Positions 1 through 11,882 of a stretch of DNA of 64,000 bases are shown here, piece after piece. A program made the position numbers and the translations under genes. Location of the stretch: positions 1 to 64,000 of the forward strand of contig CANGCX010000003.1 of NCBI GenBank assembly GCA_947452315.1, read 5' to 3'. The stretch's first letter is position 1; each line of letters opens with the position of its first letter. Source of the stretch: Opitutia bacterium (GTDB taxonomy: Bacteria; Verrucomicrobiota; Verrucomicrobiia; Opitutales; Opitutaceae). Below the pieces are notes generated by a model. It ran no database searches. It worked only from the letters and a program-made list of their open reading frames with translations, and was not told where the DNA came from.

Positions 1-714
1 CGTATTGGCGGTGTTTCGCGTGATGTGCCCGACGGTTGGCTCGGCCGCGTGATTGCATTTTGCGATCAGTTCGAGCCTGCGCTCGAGGAAACGTTGGCGC
101 TGCTCACGCGGAATAAGATTTTCCAAGACCGTACGGTCGGCGTCGGCATTATCACTAAAGCTGACGCGCTCGCCTACGGACTTACCGGACCTAATCTGCG
201 TGGTTCCGGCGTGGCGCTCGATCTGCGCAAAGACCGGCCTTACTCAGGCTACGAGCAGTACGAATTTGATGTTCCCGTAGGCTCGAAAGGTGATTGTTAT
301 GATCGTTATCTTTGCCGTGGTGAAGAGATGCGCCAGTCGGTGCGGATCATCCGTCAGGTCATCGCTAAATTTCCGGGTGGTGATTGGTATGCTAAGGATG
401 CGCGCAAGATTTTCGCGCCGCCTAAGGACAAAATTCTCACCTCGATGGAGGAGTTAATTAACAATTTCATGATCGTCACCGAAGGTCCCCAAATCCCGGC
501 CGGTGAAGTCTATTTTGAAGCGGAAAATCCCAAGGGGGCCCTTGGATTTTACATAGTTAGCAAAGGCGGCGGAGTACCGTGGCGCATGAAGATCCGCTCA
601 CCCTCGTTCTGCAATCTCTCCATTCTGCCCAAAGTCTGCGTCGGCACCATGATGTCCGATGTGGTTACGTTGCTCGGCTCCCTCGACTTCGTCATGGGCG
701 AGTGCGATCGTTAA
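1..714 (+). CDS. nuoD: NADH-quinone oxidoreductase subunit D, 3' part (5' end outside window)
   Basis: Frame open from base 1 (RIGGVSRDVPDGW...); C-terminal NuoD/49 kDa sequence ending ...LLGSLDFVMGECDR; followed by nuoE-N. Confidence 0.95.
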   Translation, partial: RIGGVSRDVPDGWLGRVIAFCDQFEPALEETLALLTRNKIFQDRTVGVGIITKADALAYGLTGPNLRGSGVALDLRKDRPYSGYEQYEFDVPVGSKGDCYDRYLCRGEEMRQSVRIIRQVIAKFPGGDWYAKDARKIFAPPKDKILTSMEELINNFMIVTEGPQIPAGEVYFEAENPKGALGFYIVSKGGGVPWRMKIRSPSFCNLSILPKVCVGTMMSDVVTLLGSLDFVMGECDR

Positions 715-736
715 GTTTTTCCGCGAACCCAGCTCG

Positions 737-1222
737 ATGAATCTCAAGCCCGAAACACTCTCCAAGATCGACGAGGTAATTACGCATTACCCGACGAAGC
801 GGAGCGCCACGCTCCCGTTGCTGCACCTCATCCAAGAGGATGTCGGACATCTCCCGCCAGACACCAGTGAATGGGTCGCCGCCAAGCTCGAGCTGCAGCC
901 GATCAACGTGCTCGAAGTGATCACGTTTTACCCGATGTTCCGGCAGAAGCCGATCGGTCGTCGACACATCAAGGTCTGCCGCACGCTTTCTTGCGCTCTC
1001 CTTGGAGGTTATAAGACCTGCGCGACCTTTGAGAAAGAGTTTCATACCCACCTCGGTGAAGTCTCGCCCGATGGTGAGGTCACGGTTGATTTCGTGGAAT
1101 GTCTCGCCAGTTGCGGCACCGCGCCGGTCGTTATGATCGACGACGAACTCCACGAGAAGGTCGACTGCGCGAAAGCGAAACAGTTGAGCGACCAGATCAA
1201 AGCCGAAGCCAAGAAACGCTGA
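737..1222 (+). CDS. nuoE: NADH-quinone oxidoreductase subunit E (24 kDa, 2Fe-2S)
   Basis: Thioredoxin-like Fe-S cysteines CRTLSC (Cx4C) and CLASC (Cx3C); start set at ATG 737 after nuoD stop; operon position. Confidence 0.95.
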   Translation: MNLKPETLSKIDEVITHYPTKRSATLPLLHLIQEDVGHLPPDTSEWVAAKLELQPINVLEVITFYPMFRQKPIGRRHIKVCRTLSCALLGGYKTCATFEKEFHTHLGEVSPDGEVTVDFVECLASCGTAPVVMIDDELHEKVDCAKAKQLSDQIKAEAKKR

Positions 1223-1235
1223 CCCCTTTCCGTCC

Positions 1236-2597
<1,362 letters not shown>

Positions 2598-2612
2598 CCC
2601 TCTCCCGTCCCG

Positions 2613-4307
2613 ATGATCGCTCCCGCTAAACCTGACCTCGTCACCGTCAACATCGACGGCCAGGAGATCGCCGTGCCGAAAGGCACCAACGTCATCGAGG
2701 CCGCGCGCCTGGTGAACGTCGACGTCCCGCATTATTGCTACCATCCGAAACTTTCGGTCGTGGGTAATTGCCGCATGTGCCTCATCGAAATGGGCATGCC
2801 CGCCGTCGATCCCGCTACCAAGGCTCCGATCATGGATCCGGCCACCGGCAAGCAGAAGATTAATTGGATCCCGCGCCCCCAGATCGGCTGTGGCACCAAC
2901 GTCTCACCTGGCCTGCACGTCAAGACGACCTCCCCTATGGTCAAAGACGCCCGCGAAGGCGTCATGGAGTTCTTACTCATCAATCATCCGCTCGATTGCC
3001 CCATCTGCGATCAAGCCGGCGAATGCAAACTGCAGGAACAAGCAACCGGTTACGGCCGCGGCTACTCCCGTTTCGTCGAACAGAAAAACGTTAAACCCAA
3101 GCGCACTCAACTTGGGCCTCGCGTTACCCTCGATGACGAGCGCTGCATTCTCTGCTCCCGCTGTATCCGTTTTTCCAAGGAAATCGCCAAAGACGACGTC
3201 CTTGGATTCGTCGATCGCGGCAGTTATTCGACTCTCACCTGTTACCCTGGCAAAAAGCTCGAAAATAATTACTCGCTCAACACCGTCGACATCTGTCCCG
3301 TAGGCGCGCTTACCAGCACCGATTTCCGTTTCAAGATGCGCGTCTGGTTTCTAAAGCAGACCAATGCCATCGACACCGAATCCTCCGTCGGCGCCAATAC
3401 GGTCGTCTGGTCCCGCGAAGGCACGATCTACCGCATCACCCCGCGTCGCAACGACGAGGTGAACGACACTTGGCTGGCCGATAGCGCCCGTGTCCTTTAT
3501 AAGGTCGTCAAAGCCGCCGATCGCCTCGCCGCCACCGAGACTATTGAAGCCCTCGTCGCTCGTGCGGCCGCGCTCTTCAAGTCCGCCCCCGGCGCCATCG
3601 CCGTCGTTGGCTCCGGACGCAGCACGCTCGAAGAACACTTCCTCACCCGCCACCTCGCCAACGCGCTGAAAGCTTCCGCGCAACTCGTGAGCCGAGTGGG
3701 GCAGGGCGACAAGCTCCTCATCTCAGCTGATCGCAATCCCAACGTGCGCGGCGCTCTCGTCACCGGTCTGATCAAGACGTTGCCCACGCAGCAACTCACC
3801 GACCTCGCCGCACAGATCGACGCCGGCAAAATCAAAGTCGTCGTCGCCATCAACGAAGACCTCTCCGCTGCCGGCCTTACCGCCGCGCAGCTTGCGAAAG
3901 TTGCCATTGTTTATCTCGGCGCCCACGCCAACGCGACCAGCGCCGCCGCTAAAGTCGTATTCCCCACGCTCACCGTGTTCGAAAAGAGCGGCACGTTGGT
4001 TAACCAACAGTTCCGTATCCAGAAGACGCTCAAGGCCGTTCCCGCGGCCGCTGGTGCAACCGACGACCTCGTTGTCCTCTCCCTGTTGGTCGCAGCCGCC
4101 GGTGGGGCCACGCTCCCCGCTGAACTCGCCTCGCTCTGGAAAGTCATCGCCGCTGAAGTGCCCGCACTCGCCACGATGAGTTTCGCCAATCTCCCCGAGA
4201 CCGGCTTGGTGCTCGATGCCACACCGTTCGCCGCGTTGCCCTTCGTCGAAGGCGAGACGCTCCACTATAAACCCGCGCAACCCGCCGTTGCCGCTGCGAC
4301 CGCCTGA
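2613..4307 (+). CDS. nuoG: NADH-quinone oxidoreductase subunit G (short form)
   Basis: N-terminal 2Fe-2S (CYHPKLSVVGNCRMC), HPLDCPICDQAGEC, CILCSRCIRF Fe-S motifs; C-terminal molybdopterin-like fold shortened (564 aa). Confidence 0.95.
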   Translation: MIAPAKPDLVTVNIDGQEIAVPKGTNVIEAARLVNVDVPHYCYHPKLSVVGNCRMCLIEMGMPAVDPATKAPIMDPATGKQKINWIPRPQIGCGTNVSPGLHVKTTSPMVKDAREGVMEFLLINHPLDCPICDQAGECKLQEQATGYGRGYSRFVEQKNVKPKRTQLGPRVTLDDERCILCSRCIRFSKEIAKDDVLGFVDRGSYSTLTCYPGKKLENNYSLNTVDICPVGALTSTDFRFKMRVWFLKQTNAIDTESSVGANTVVWSREGTIYRITPRRNDEVNDTWLADSARVLYKVVKAADRLAATETIEALVARAAALFKSAPGAIAVVGSGRSTLEEHFLTRHLANALKASAQLVSRVGQGDKLLISADRNPNVRGALVTGLIKTLPTQQLTDLAAQIDAGKIKVVVAINEDLSAAGLTAAQLAKVAIVYLGAHANATSAAAKVVFPTLTVFEKSGTLVNQQFRIQKTLKAVPAAAGATDDLVVLSLLVAAAGGATLPAELASLWKVIAAEVPALATMSFANLPETGLVLDATPFAALPFVEGETLHYKPAQPAVAAATA

Positions 4308-4321
4308 ACCGAAGCGCCGCC

Positions 4322-5482
4322 ATGTTCGACTTCTACTTCGAAATTCCGCTCGTCATCCGCCTGATTTTGCAAGGCCTCGCCGTGATTATGGTGATCTTCC
4401 CGATTGCCGGCGCGTGCTCGATGGCCGAGCGCAAGATCGCCGCCTGGATTCAAGATCGCCCTGGCCCTAATCGTGCCGTTGTGCCGTGGGTTGCATGGAT
4501 TCCGTTCATTGGTAAATTCCTCCAGCGTCTAGGCGTGTTTCACGTCATGGCTGATGGCGGCAAGATGTTGTTTAAGGAAGATTCACTGCCTGGGCATGTG
4601 AACAAATTTTACTTCGTGCTCGCGCCCATCGTCGCGATGATTCCCGCGCTCACGACCGTTGTTGCGGTGCCTTTTGGCGCGTATTTCGATACAGCAGGCA
4701 AATTAATACCTCTCGGGCTTGCGCCGTTTGATATCGGTATGTTGGCCGTGTTCGCGGTGTCATCGCTGGGAGTTTACTCCGCGATTCTCGCCGGCTGGGC
4801 TTCTAATTCCAAATACCCATTCCTCGGTAGCGTGCGTGCCTCCGCGCAGCTTATTTCTTACGAACTTTCTATGACGCTTGCTGTGCTCCCGGTATTTCTC
4901 TGGGTCAATGCGCCCGGCACCGAAGGCACGATGGGCTTCGCCCGCGTCGTCGAGTTCCAAAGCCAGCCCGGTTTCCTTGGGGGCATGTGGTTTGGTTTCT
5001 TGATGCCGATCTCGGCCTTTATTTTTCTCGTCGCGCTCTTCGCGGAAACGAATCGCCAGCCGTTCGATACCGTTGAATCCGAGTCCGATCTGGTCGGCAG
5101 TTTTCACACCGAGTATGGCGCGTTTAAATGGGGTCTGTTCTTCGTCGCGGAGTATTCGCACATGATCGTGGGCTCCGGTGTGTTTATGCTGCTCTTCGGC
5201 GGTGGTTGGAACCCGCTCCCATGGGTCTCGCTCGCCACGGCCGTAGAGTTCCTCGGCACCTTCCTGCCCTTTGCGCATGCGCCGCTTTTCGTTGGAATTT
5301 TGTCCATCGCCATCTTCATGGGCAAGGTGCTCGCGATGATCTTCTTCTTCATGTGGGTGCGCTGGACGCTCCCGCGTTTCCGCTACGATCAAGTCATGAA
5401 GATTGGCTGGCAGAAATTGCTACCGCTCTCCATCGCCAACCTCCTCTTCTACGCGATCGCGATCGCGTTGATCCAAAAGTAA
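4322..5482 (+). CDS. nuoH: NADH-quinone oxidoreductase subunit H
   Basis: Multi-TM protein with MAERKIAAWIQDRPGPNR and FALFAETNRQPFD-type motifs (LFAETNRQPFDTVESESDLVGSFHTEYGAFKW). Confidence 0.97.
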   Translation: MFDFYFEIPLVIRLILQGLAVIMVIFPIAGACSMAERKIAAWIQDRPGPNRAVVPWVAWIPFIGKFLQRLGVFHVMADGGKMLFKEDSLPGHVNKFYFVLAPIVAMIPALTTVVAVPFGAYFDTAGKLIPLGLAPFDIGMLAVFAVSSLGVYSAILAGWASNSKYPFLGSVRASAQLISYELSMTLAVLPVFLWVNAPGTEGTMGFARVVEFQSQPGFLGGMWFGFLMPISAFIFLVALFAETNRQPFDTVESESDLVGSFHTEYGAFKWGLFFVAEYSHMIVGSGVFMLLFGGGWNPLPWVSLATAVEFLGTFLPFAHAPLFVGILSIAIFMGKVLAMIFFFMWVRWTLPRFRYDQVMKIGWQKLLPLSIANLLFYAIAIALIQK

Positions 5483-5501
5483 TTTTCAACCGAACCGCGC
5501 C

Positions 5502-6044
5502 ATGGCCGTCATCACCGTCGAACGAAAGCCGCTCACTTTTCTCGAGCGCACCTATCTCCCGCAGATCGCCGGCGGGTTGAAGACGACTTTCAAGCATCTC
5601 ATAGCGCCGAAAAAAACGCTCGAATATCCTGAGCAACGTCCGGCGATCCCCGTCGGTTACCGCGGCGTGCCGACGCTTGTGAAGGATCCCAACGGTCGTG
5701 AGAAATGCGTCTCCTGCCAACTCTGCGAATTTGTCTGCCCGCCTAAAGCGATCCGTATCACCCCTGGTGAGATTCCCGCCGATCAGGCTGACCGCGCGCA
5801 CGTCGAGAAAGGTCCGCAAGCTTTCGACATCGACATGCTGCGCTGCATTTACTGTGGCCTGTGTCAGGAAGTTTGTCCTGAGGAAGCGATCTTTCTTCAG
5901 AACCAATTTTCGATGTCTGGCTACACCCGCGCCGAGATGGTGAACCATAAGGACCGCCTCTACGAACTTGGCGGAACATTGCCCGACGCCCACCATAAAT
6001 GGGATAAGAAAAAAGCCGCCGAAGAACACGGGAACACCCACTAA
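5502..6044 (+). CDS. nuoI: NADH-quinone oxidoreductase subunit I (2x 4Fe-4S)
   Basis: CVSCQLCEFVCP and CIYCGLCQEVCP ferredoxin motifs; operon context. Confidence 0.97.
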   Translation: MAVITVERKPLTFLERTYLPQIAGGLKTTFKHLIAPKKTLEYPEQRPAIPVGYRGVPTLVKDPNGREKCVSCQLCEFVCPPKAIRITPGEIPADQADRAHVEKGPQAFDIDMLRCIYCGLCQEVCPEEAIFLQNQFSMSGYTRAEMVNHKDRLYELGGTLPDAHHKWDKKKAAEEHGNTH

Positions 6045-6108
6045 TCCACCGTTGCCCGTTCTTCGCTCTGCCTGCATCACCGAACTTTTTAAGCCCGACC
6101 CGACCGAC

Positions 6109-6621
6109 ATGGCCCAATTCCTTTTCCTGCTTTTCGCGATCTTTACGGTGCTCTGCGCCGTGGGAGTCGTCGTGAACAAGAACGCCGTTAACGCGTCCAT
6201 CTGCCTTATTCTTTGCCTAGTCGGCGTCGCTGGACTCTTCGTCCAGCTCGATGCCTACCTTTTAGCTTTCGTGCTTCTGTTGGTCTACGCGGGCGCGGTA
6301 GCTGCTTTGTTTTTATTCATCGTTATGTTGCTCGACGTGCAGGGCAAAGAAAGCTTCGGCCTCCGCGGCTTCCGTACGATCGCGGGTTTTGTAGCCTTCG
6401 CGCTCTTGCTCGCCGGTATCGGCAGTGTTGCGTTGAAGGGCCAAATTGTAAGTTCGCCCCCAGTTAGTGTTGCTGAAGGTGCGCAGCTCAAACTTTACGC
6501 TTACCAATTGTTCACGACCTACCTGTTGCCCGTGCAGATCATCGGTTTCCTCCTGTTGATCTCGATGCTCGGCGTGATCGTGCTCAGTAAGAAACACGAA
6601 ATCGCGGAGGATGCCAAATGA
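6109..6621 (+). CDS. nuoJ: NADH-quinone oxidoreductase subunit J
   Basis: Hydrophobic protein; start set to ATG 6109 ([30 protein letters not shown]); overlaps nuoK start. Confidence 0.92.
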   Translation: MAQFLFLLFAIFTVLCAVGVVVNKNAVNASICLILCLVGVAGLFVQLDAYLLAFVLLLVYAGAVAALFLFIVMLLDVQGKESFGLRGFRTIAGFVAFALLLAGIGSVALKGQIVSSPPVSVAEGAQLKLYAYQLFTTYLLPVQIIGFLLLISMLGVIVLSKKHEIAEDAK

Positions 6622-6926
6622 TGACCGCTAGCCTCAACGCCTACGTTATCGTCAGTGCTGTGCTCTTTGCCATTGGCTTTTTTGGGGTGCTTGTCCGCCG
6701 CAACACCTTGATCGTCTTCATGAGTCTGGAGCTTATGCTCATTGCCTCGACGCTCGCGCTCGTCGCCTTCTCCCGCGTCAATGGCACAATGGATGGTAAC
6801 GTATTTGTCTTCTTCATCCTCACCGTCGCGGCCGCTGAGGTCGCTGTCGGTCTCGCTATCATCGTCGCGCTCTTTCGCCGCCGCCATACGGTGCAGATTG
6901 ACCAGCTCGACACCCTGAAGAACTGA
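6618..6926 (+). CDS. nuoK: NADH-quinone oxidoreductase subunit K
   Basis: 102 aa 3-TM protein with NuoK-like [23 protein letters not shown]; operon context. Confidence 0.95.
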   Translation: MMTASLNAYVIVSAVLFAIGFFGVLVRRNTLIVFMSLELMLIASTLALVAFSRVNGTMDGNVFVFFILTVAAAEVAVGLAIIVALFRRRHTVQIDQLDTLKN

Positions 6927-6931
6927 CGCCG

Positions 6932-8815
6932 ATGACCATGCTCCAGCACGCTCTCCTTGTTTTGCTGCTCCCGCTCGCTTCGGCGGCGGCGATCGCGCTT
7001 TTCCTGCGCCGCTCCGGTGGTGTCGCCTCGATTTTATCAACGGCCACGGCGGCCGCGATCGCAGGCTTCGCCCTTCTTCTCGCGCTCAATAATGAACGCT
7101 TCAGCGAATCCTTCGAGTGGCTCCGCTTAGGTAACTTCGCCCTTTCGATCGGCTTTAAATTTGATGACCTCGCCGCGCTGATGTTGGTGATCGTCGGCAT
7201 CGTCGGCCTCTGCGTCCACGTCTTCTCGCTCGGCTACATGCACGAGGATGCGGCCAAGGCCCGCTACTTCGGCGGGCTCTCGATCTTCATGTTTTCGATG
7301 CTCGGTATCGTGTTCGCCGACAATCTTTTCATGATGTTCATTTTCTGGGAGCTCGTTGGTTTTAGCTCCTACTTGCTCATCAATCACTGGCATGAAAACG
7401 CCGCGCCCGCCGCCGCTTCCAAAAAAGCCTTCATTGCCAACCGCGTCGGTGACTTTGGTTTTCTGCTCGGCATCGTGATGTGCTACTGGGCTAACGGCAC
7501 CGTTAACTTCACCGAGCTCGCCAGCAAGGCTGACACGCACGTCCTCGTCATCAGCACTGCGATTCCTTTACTCCTGTTCTGCGGCGCGGTCGGCAAGTCC
7601 GCCCAGCTTCCCCTCCAAGTCTGGCTCCCTGATGCCATGGAAGGCCCGACGCCCGTCTCCGCCCTCATCCACGCCGCCACGATGGTCGCTGCCGGTATTT
7701 ACATGCTGTGCCGCATCAATGTCCTTATGGTGCCCGATGCCCTCACCGTCATCATGTGGACCGGTACCGCGACAGCTCTTTACGCCGCCCTCTGCGCCAT
7801 CGTACAGAGCGATATTAAGAAAGTGTTGGCGTACTCCACGCTTTCACAACTTGGCTACATGGTCGCCGCCTTCGGCCTCGGCTCCTTGACCGTTTCGCAC
7901 GCTCACGGCGCGGATACCCACACGGTCGTCCTCGCTGCTGGCGTCGGTGCAGCGATGTTCCATCTTACCACCCACGCCTTCTTTAAGGCCCTGATGTTCC
8001 TAGGTTCCGGCTCCGTCATCCACGGCTGCCATCACGAACAAAACATCTTCCGCATGGGCGGTCTCGCGAAGAAAATGCCGTTCACCTTCGTTACCTTCAC
8101 ACTTGGCGTGGCGGCGATCATTGGTTTTCCGTTTCTCGCCGGCTTCTTCTCCAAAGACGCGATACTTTACCTCGCCTTCGCTAACAACAAGGCCGTCTTC
8201 GCGGTCCTCGCACTCACGGCGGTTCTCACCTCACTTTATATGGTGCGCCTCTGGAAAATCACCTTCCTCGGCGTTGCGCGCTCCGATGCCGCGTCGCACG
8301 CGCACGAAGGCGGTCTCACTCTCACGGCCCCGCTACTCGTGCTCGCACTTCTCACCGTGATTGGCGGCTACACGGGGATTTACCCCGATGTATTCTCCGG
8401 CATTTTCGATCTCATTCCTGAGGCGCACGGTTCCGATCACACCGTAATCTTGCTCACCAGTCTTGCGGTCATGGTGCTTGGCGCAGGCGCTTCGCTCGCA
8501 CTCTACGGTTCCACGGCGACGGATTCGCTCCAGCAAAAATCTCCCGGACTCTTCGGCGCGCTCACCGGCCTGCAACTCTCCTTCGACCGCGGATACGAGT
8601 ACTACGTCGCGAAAGTTCAGCAGCGCTTTGCGTTATTCCTCAATTTTCTTGAACAAATATTTCTCGCCGGCCTCATCGTGCGCGGTCTTGCCGGTATTGT
8701 CGGGCTGTTCGGCCTCGGGGCCCGTGCGCTCCACGTCGGTCGTCTTAACGTTTACGTTTATTGGTTCCTGCTCGGCATCGTGATCCTCTGGATCTACGCG
8801 ACCTTCAATTTCTGA
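6932..8815 (+). CDS. nuoL: NADH-quinone oxidoreductase subunit L
   Basis: Antiporter-like subunit; WELVGFSSYLLI, GPTPVSALIHAATMVAAGIYMLCR. Confidence 0.97.
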   Translation: MTMLQHALLVLLLPLASAAAIALFLRRSGGVASILSTATAAAIAGFALLLALNNERFSESFEWLRLGNFALSIGFKFDDLAALMLVIVGIVGLCVHVFSLGYMHEDAAKARYFGGLSIFMFSMLGIVFADNLFMMFIFWELVGFSSYLLINHWHENAAPAAASKKAFIANRVGDFGFLLGIVMCYWANGTVNFTELASKADTHVLVISTAIPLLLFCGAVGKSAQLPLQVWLPDAMEGPTPVSALIHAATMVAAGIYMLCRINVLMVPDALTVIMWTGTATALYAALCAIVQSDIKKVLAYSTLSQLGYMVAAFGLGSLTVSHAHGADTHTVVLAAGVGAAMFHLTTHAFFKALMFLGSGSVIHGCHHEQNIFRMGGLAKKMPFTFVTFTLGVAAIIGFPFLAGFFSKDAILYLAFANNKAVFAVLALTAVLTSLYMVRLWKITFLGVARSDAASHAHEGGLTLTAPLLVLALLTVIGGYTGIYPDVFSGIFDLIPEAHGSDHTVILLTSLAVMVLGAGASLALYGSTATDSLQQKSPGLFGALTGLQLSFDRGYEYYVAKVQQRFALFLNFLEQIFLAGLIVRGLAGIVGLFGLGARALHVGRLNVYVYWFLLGIVILWIYATFNF

Positions 8816-8822
8816 TCCTGCG

Positions 8823-10343
8823 ATGAGCACTCTGCCTTTCGATCCTCTCCTCGCCGCCATCTTCGCGCCGCTTGCCGTCGCGTTGGCCATCGCGTGCGGA
8901 CTGCCCAAGCGCTTCTCTGTGAAGCTCGCCTATGTAGGCTTTGGCCTGCCGCTGCTGCTTGCGCTGCATGTTTGGTTTTATTACGGCACTGCAGCGCAGA
9001 CGCATGGTTACGCGTTCCTCACGTCGTATTCCACCGGCTTGGATAGCCTCGGTATTGGCCTTAAACTCGGCCTTAACGGCATTTCGCTCCCGCTCTTCGT
9101 GCTCGCCGGTATCGTCGGTTTCGCTGCCGGTCTTTACGCCATTCAGTCCGGCGCCGAACGTCTGAAAATTTACCTCATGCTCTTGCTCGTGATGCAAGGC
9201 GGCTTGATGGGCGTGTTCGCCAGTGTGGATATCTTCTTCTTCTATTTCTTCCACGAACTCGCTCTCATCCCAACATTTATCATGGTCGGCATCTGGGGTG
9301 GCCGTGACCGTAACTACGCGGCCATGAAGCTCACGATCTATCTGACGCTCGGAGCGATGCTTTCTCTCATCGGCCTGATCGCTCTCTATGTTAAAAGCGG
9401 CGCTCACAGCTTTGACCTAATCGAACTCCGCCGCGTGATCGCCGCCCAACCTCTTGAGGTCACGGTGCAACATAACATCTTCGGCCTTCTCGCCCTCGGC
9501 TTCGGTATTCTCGTTTCCCTTTGGCCGCTCCACACGTGGGCCCCGCTCGGTTACGGCGCTGCGCCGAGTTCGGCCGCTATGCTTCACGCTGGTGTACTTA
9601 AAAAATTCGGCCTCTACGGCCTGATCCAGATCGCGCTCCCGCTTTTGCCCGCTGGGCTCATCCAGTGGTCGCACCCGCTCGCCTGGCTCGCCGTTGTCGG
9701 CAATGTCCTTGTGATTGGCTTTGTCACTATAGCCCAACGAGACCTCAAGCAGATGGTTGGTTACAGCTCCGTGATGCACATGGGCTATGCGTTTCTCGGC
9801 ATTGCCGCGGGTTCGACTCTCGGTGTAGGTGGTGTCGTCCTGCTCATGGTCGCGCACGGCCTTTCGGTCGCGCTGATGTTCCTGCTGACTACGAGTGTTT
9901 ATCACCGCACGCACACCTTCGCGCTCGATGAGATGGGCGGCCTCGCGCAAAAGGCCCCGATTTTGTCGGCGCTCTTTGTTGCCGCGACGTTCGCCGGCAT
10001 CGGCTTGCCCGGCTTCGCCAACTTCTGGGGTGAACTCACCATCTTCGTCGCGCTCTGGAAATTTTCTCCCCTAATTACGGCCCTTGCCGTCGCCGGAGTC
10101 GTGATTTCAGCGGTTTACGGTCTGCGTGCCGCTGCCCGTGTCTTCTTTGGCCCTGCTACACCGGAGTTCTCTAAGATTGCCTCCGAGCATCCGGTTTCCG
10201 ACCTCCGCTGGAGTGAACGTCTCCCGGCCCTGATTCTTCTCGCTGCTCTCATGTTCATCGGCTTCTGGCCGAAGTCCCTCTCCACCGCCCTCGACGCTAC
10301 GCTCTCGCCCGCGCCCGCCGCGCAGGTCGGCGCCGTCAAGTAA
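8823..10343 (+). CDS. nuoM: NADH-quinone oxidoreductase subunit M
   Basis: Antiporter-like subunit; FFFYFFHELALIPTFIMVGIWGGRDRNYAAMK. Confidence 0.97.
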   Translation: MSTLPFDPLLAAIFAPLAVALAIACGLPKRFSVKLAYVGFGLPLLLALHVWFYYGTAAQTHGYAFLTSYSTGLDSLGIGLKLGLNGISLPLFVLAGIVGFAAGLYAIQSGAERLKIYLMLLLVMQGGLMGVFASVDIFFFYFFHELALIPTFIMVGIWGGRDRNYAAMKLTIYLTLGAMLSLIGLIALYVKSGAHSFDLIELRRVIAAQPLEVTVQHNIFGLLALGFGILVSLWPLHTWAPLGYGAAPSSAAMLHAGVLKKFGLYGLIQIALPLLPAGLIQWSHPLAWLAVVGNVLVIGFVTIAQRDLKQMVGYSSVMHMGYAFLGIAAGSTLGVGGVVLLMVAHGLSVALMFLLTTSVYHRTHTFALDEMGGLAQKAPILSALFVAATFAGIGLPGFANFWGELTIFVALWKFSPLITALAVAGVVISAVYGLRAAARVFFGPATPEFSKIASEHPVSDLRWSERLPALILLAALMFIGFWPKSLSTALDATLSPAPAAQVGAVK

Positions 10344-10355
10344 CGCTTCACCGCA

Positions 10356-11864
10356 ATGGATATTTCGGTCCTTCAAACCCTCGCCAGTCGCAACCTCTGG
10401 GGCGCTATCACTCCCGAGATTCTCCTCGGCGGTCTCGCCCTTGTATTGCTCGTCATCGAGCTCCTGTTCCCTAAGGAACACGCCCGAATCGTGCCGGTGG
10501 CCACCCTTGTCGGCCTAGTTACCATTCTCGGTGGGGTGGTGTTTAATGCGCCTTCTGCATATCTCAAGCAGGAGACTTTCAACGGCCTGCTCCTCCACTC
10601 GCACGGCGGCCAAGTCATGCGCGTGTTCTTCCTGCTCTCAGCGATTATGGTGTGCGTGATCGCTCGGGTAAGCCTCGCGAAACAGTCGCTACCGCGCGTC
10701 GAATTTTATCACATCGTGCTCGTGGTCACCGCCGCGATGATGCTCCTCGCGCAGTCCAACCATCTCGTTTTGTTCTTCGTCGCACTCGAGACGGTCACTA
10801 TCGGCCTGTATATTTTGGTCAGTTACTACCGCACCTCGCTCACACTGGAGGCCGGCCTTAAATATCTCGTTATGGGTGCCCTCAGCTCGTCGCTGATGCT
10901 GTTCGGCATTGTTCTTCTCTATGGTGTCGCCGGCAACCCTGTGCTTCCCGCGCACACCGCGCAGAGCATGCACTACGGTCAACTCGCTGCATTCCTCGCG
11001 GCCAACCCGCATAACTTTCTGGCAAGTATCGGCATCGTCCTCGTGCTCGCTGGCGTTGCGTTTAAAATTGGTGCTTTTCCCTTCCAGATTTGGGTGCCTG
11101 ATGTTTATCAAGGCGCGCCCACGCCCGTGACCGCTTTCCTCGCCGTTTCGTCTAAAGCCGTTGGTTTTACCGCGCTACTCGCGCTCGCCGGCACGGTCTT
11201 CGCTAGCTACGCTTGGCTTGTCGCCCCGGTGCTCACCTTCTTCGCTGCGACTACACTTTTGTTTGGCAACTTCGCTGCGCTCACGCAGCACAACGTCAAA
11301 CGCCTCATCGGTCTCTCCGGTGTTTCCCACGCCGGTTTCCTGCTTCTAGGAGTTGCCGCCGTGAGTCGCGCTCCGATGGCTGTTGGGGCAATTTATTTCT
11401 ATCTCTTTGCCTACTTGCTCGCCTCGTTCGCTGTGTTTGGCGTGATGGCTCACCTCGCTGGCGCTAATGACGCCGATCAAGAACTCGATCACTACGCTGG
11501 CCTCGCCAAGGACCGCCCGTTCCTCGCACTTGTGCTCGCCCTGGGCCTCGGCTCACTCGCGGGCATCCCGCCGCTCGTCGGCTTCATGGGCAAACTCTTT
11601 ATCTTTATCGCTGCCTTCCAAGCTGGCCTCTACGGGCTACTCGCCATCGCGGTCATTGGTGTGGTCGTTTCGATTTATTATTATTTCGGTTGGATCAAAG
11701 CCGCCTTCTTCGAGACGTGGGGCAAGTCCGCTGATACTCCTGCACACCCCGAGCGCACCTCGGTTGATTTCGTCACGGGCTTCGCCCTTAGTGCGCTCGC
11801 CCTCGCTGTCGTCGTCCTAGGATTTTACCAAGGTCCGCTCGGCACCTGGCTCTCGGGTCGCTGA
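10356..11864 (+). CDS. nuoN: NADH-quinone oxidoreductase subunit N
   Basis: Antiporter-like subunit; WVPDVYQGAPTPVTAFLAVSSKAVGF. Confidence 0.97.
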   Translation: MDISVLQTLASRNLWGAITPEILLGGLALVLLVIELLFPKEHARIVPVATLVGLVTILGGVVFNAPSAYLKQETFNGLLLHSHGGQVMRVFFLLSAIMVCVIARVSLAKQSLPRVEFYHIVLVVTAAMMLLAQSNHLVLFFVALETVTIGLYILVSYYRTSLTLEAGLKYLVMGALSSSLMLFGIVLLYGVAGNPVLPAHTAQSMHYGQLAAFLAANPHNFLASIGIVLVLAGVAFKIGAFPFQIWVPDVYQGAPTPVTAFLAVSSKAVGFTALLALAGTVFASYAWLVAPVLTFFAATTLLFGNFAALTQHNVKRLIGLSGVSHAGFLLLGVAAVSRAPMAVGAIYFYLFAYLLASFAVFGVMAHLAGANDADQELDHYAGLAKDRPFLALVLALGLGSLAGIPPLVGFMGKLFIFIAAFQAGLYGLLAIAVIGVVVSIYYYFGWIKAAFFETWGKSADTPAHPERTSVDFVTGFALSALALAVVVLGFYQGPLGTWLSGR

Positions 11865-11882
11865 GTTTGGTTCATCGCCACC

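Noticed and set aside
5394-6200. 268-aa minus-strand ORF across nuoI/nuoJ
   Set aside because: Overlaps two confidently identified complex I genes; no homology-like features
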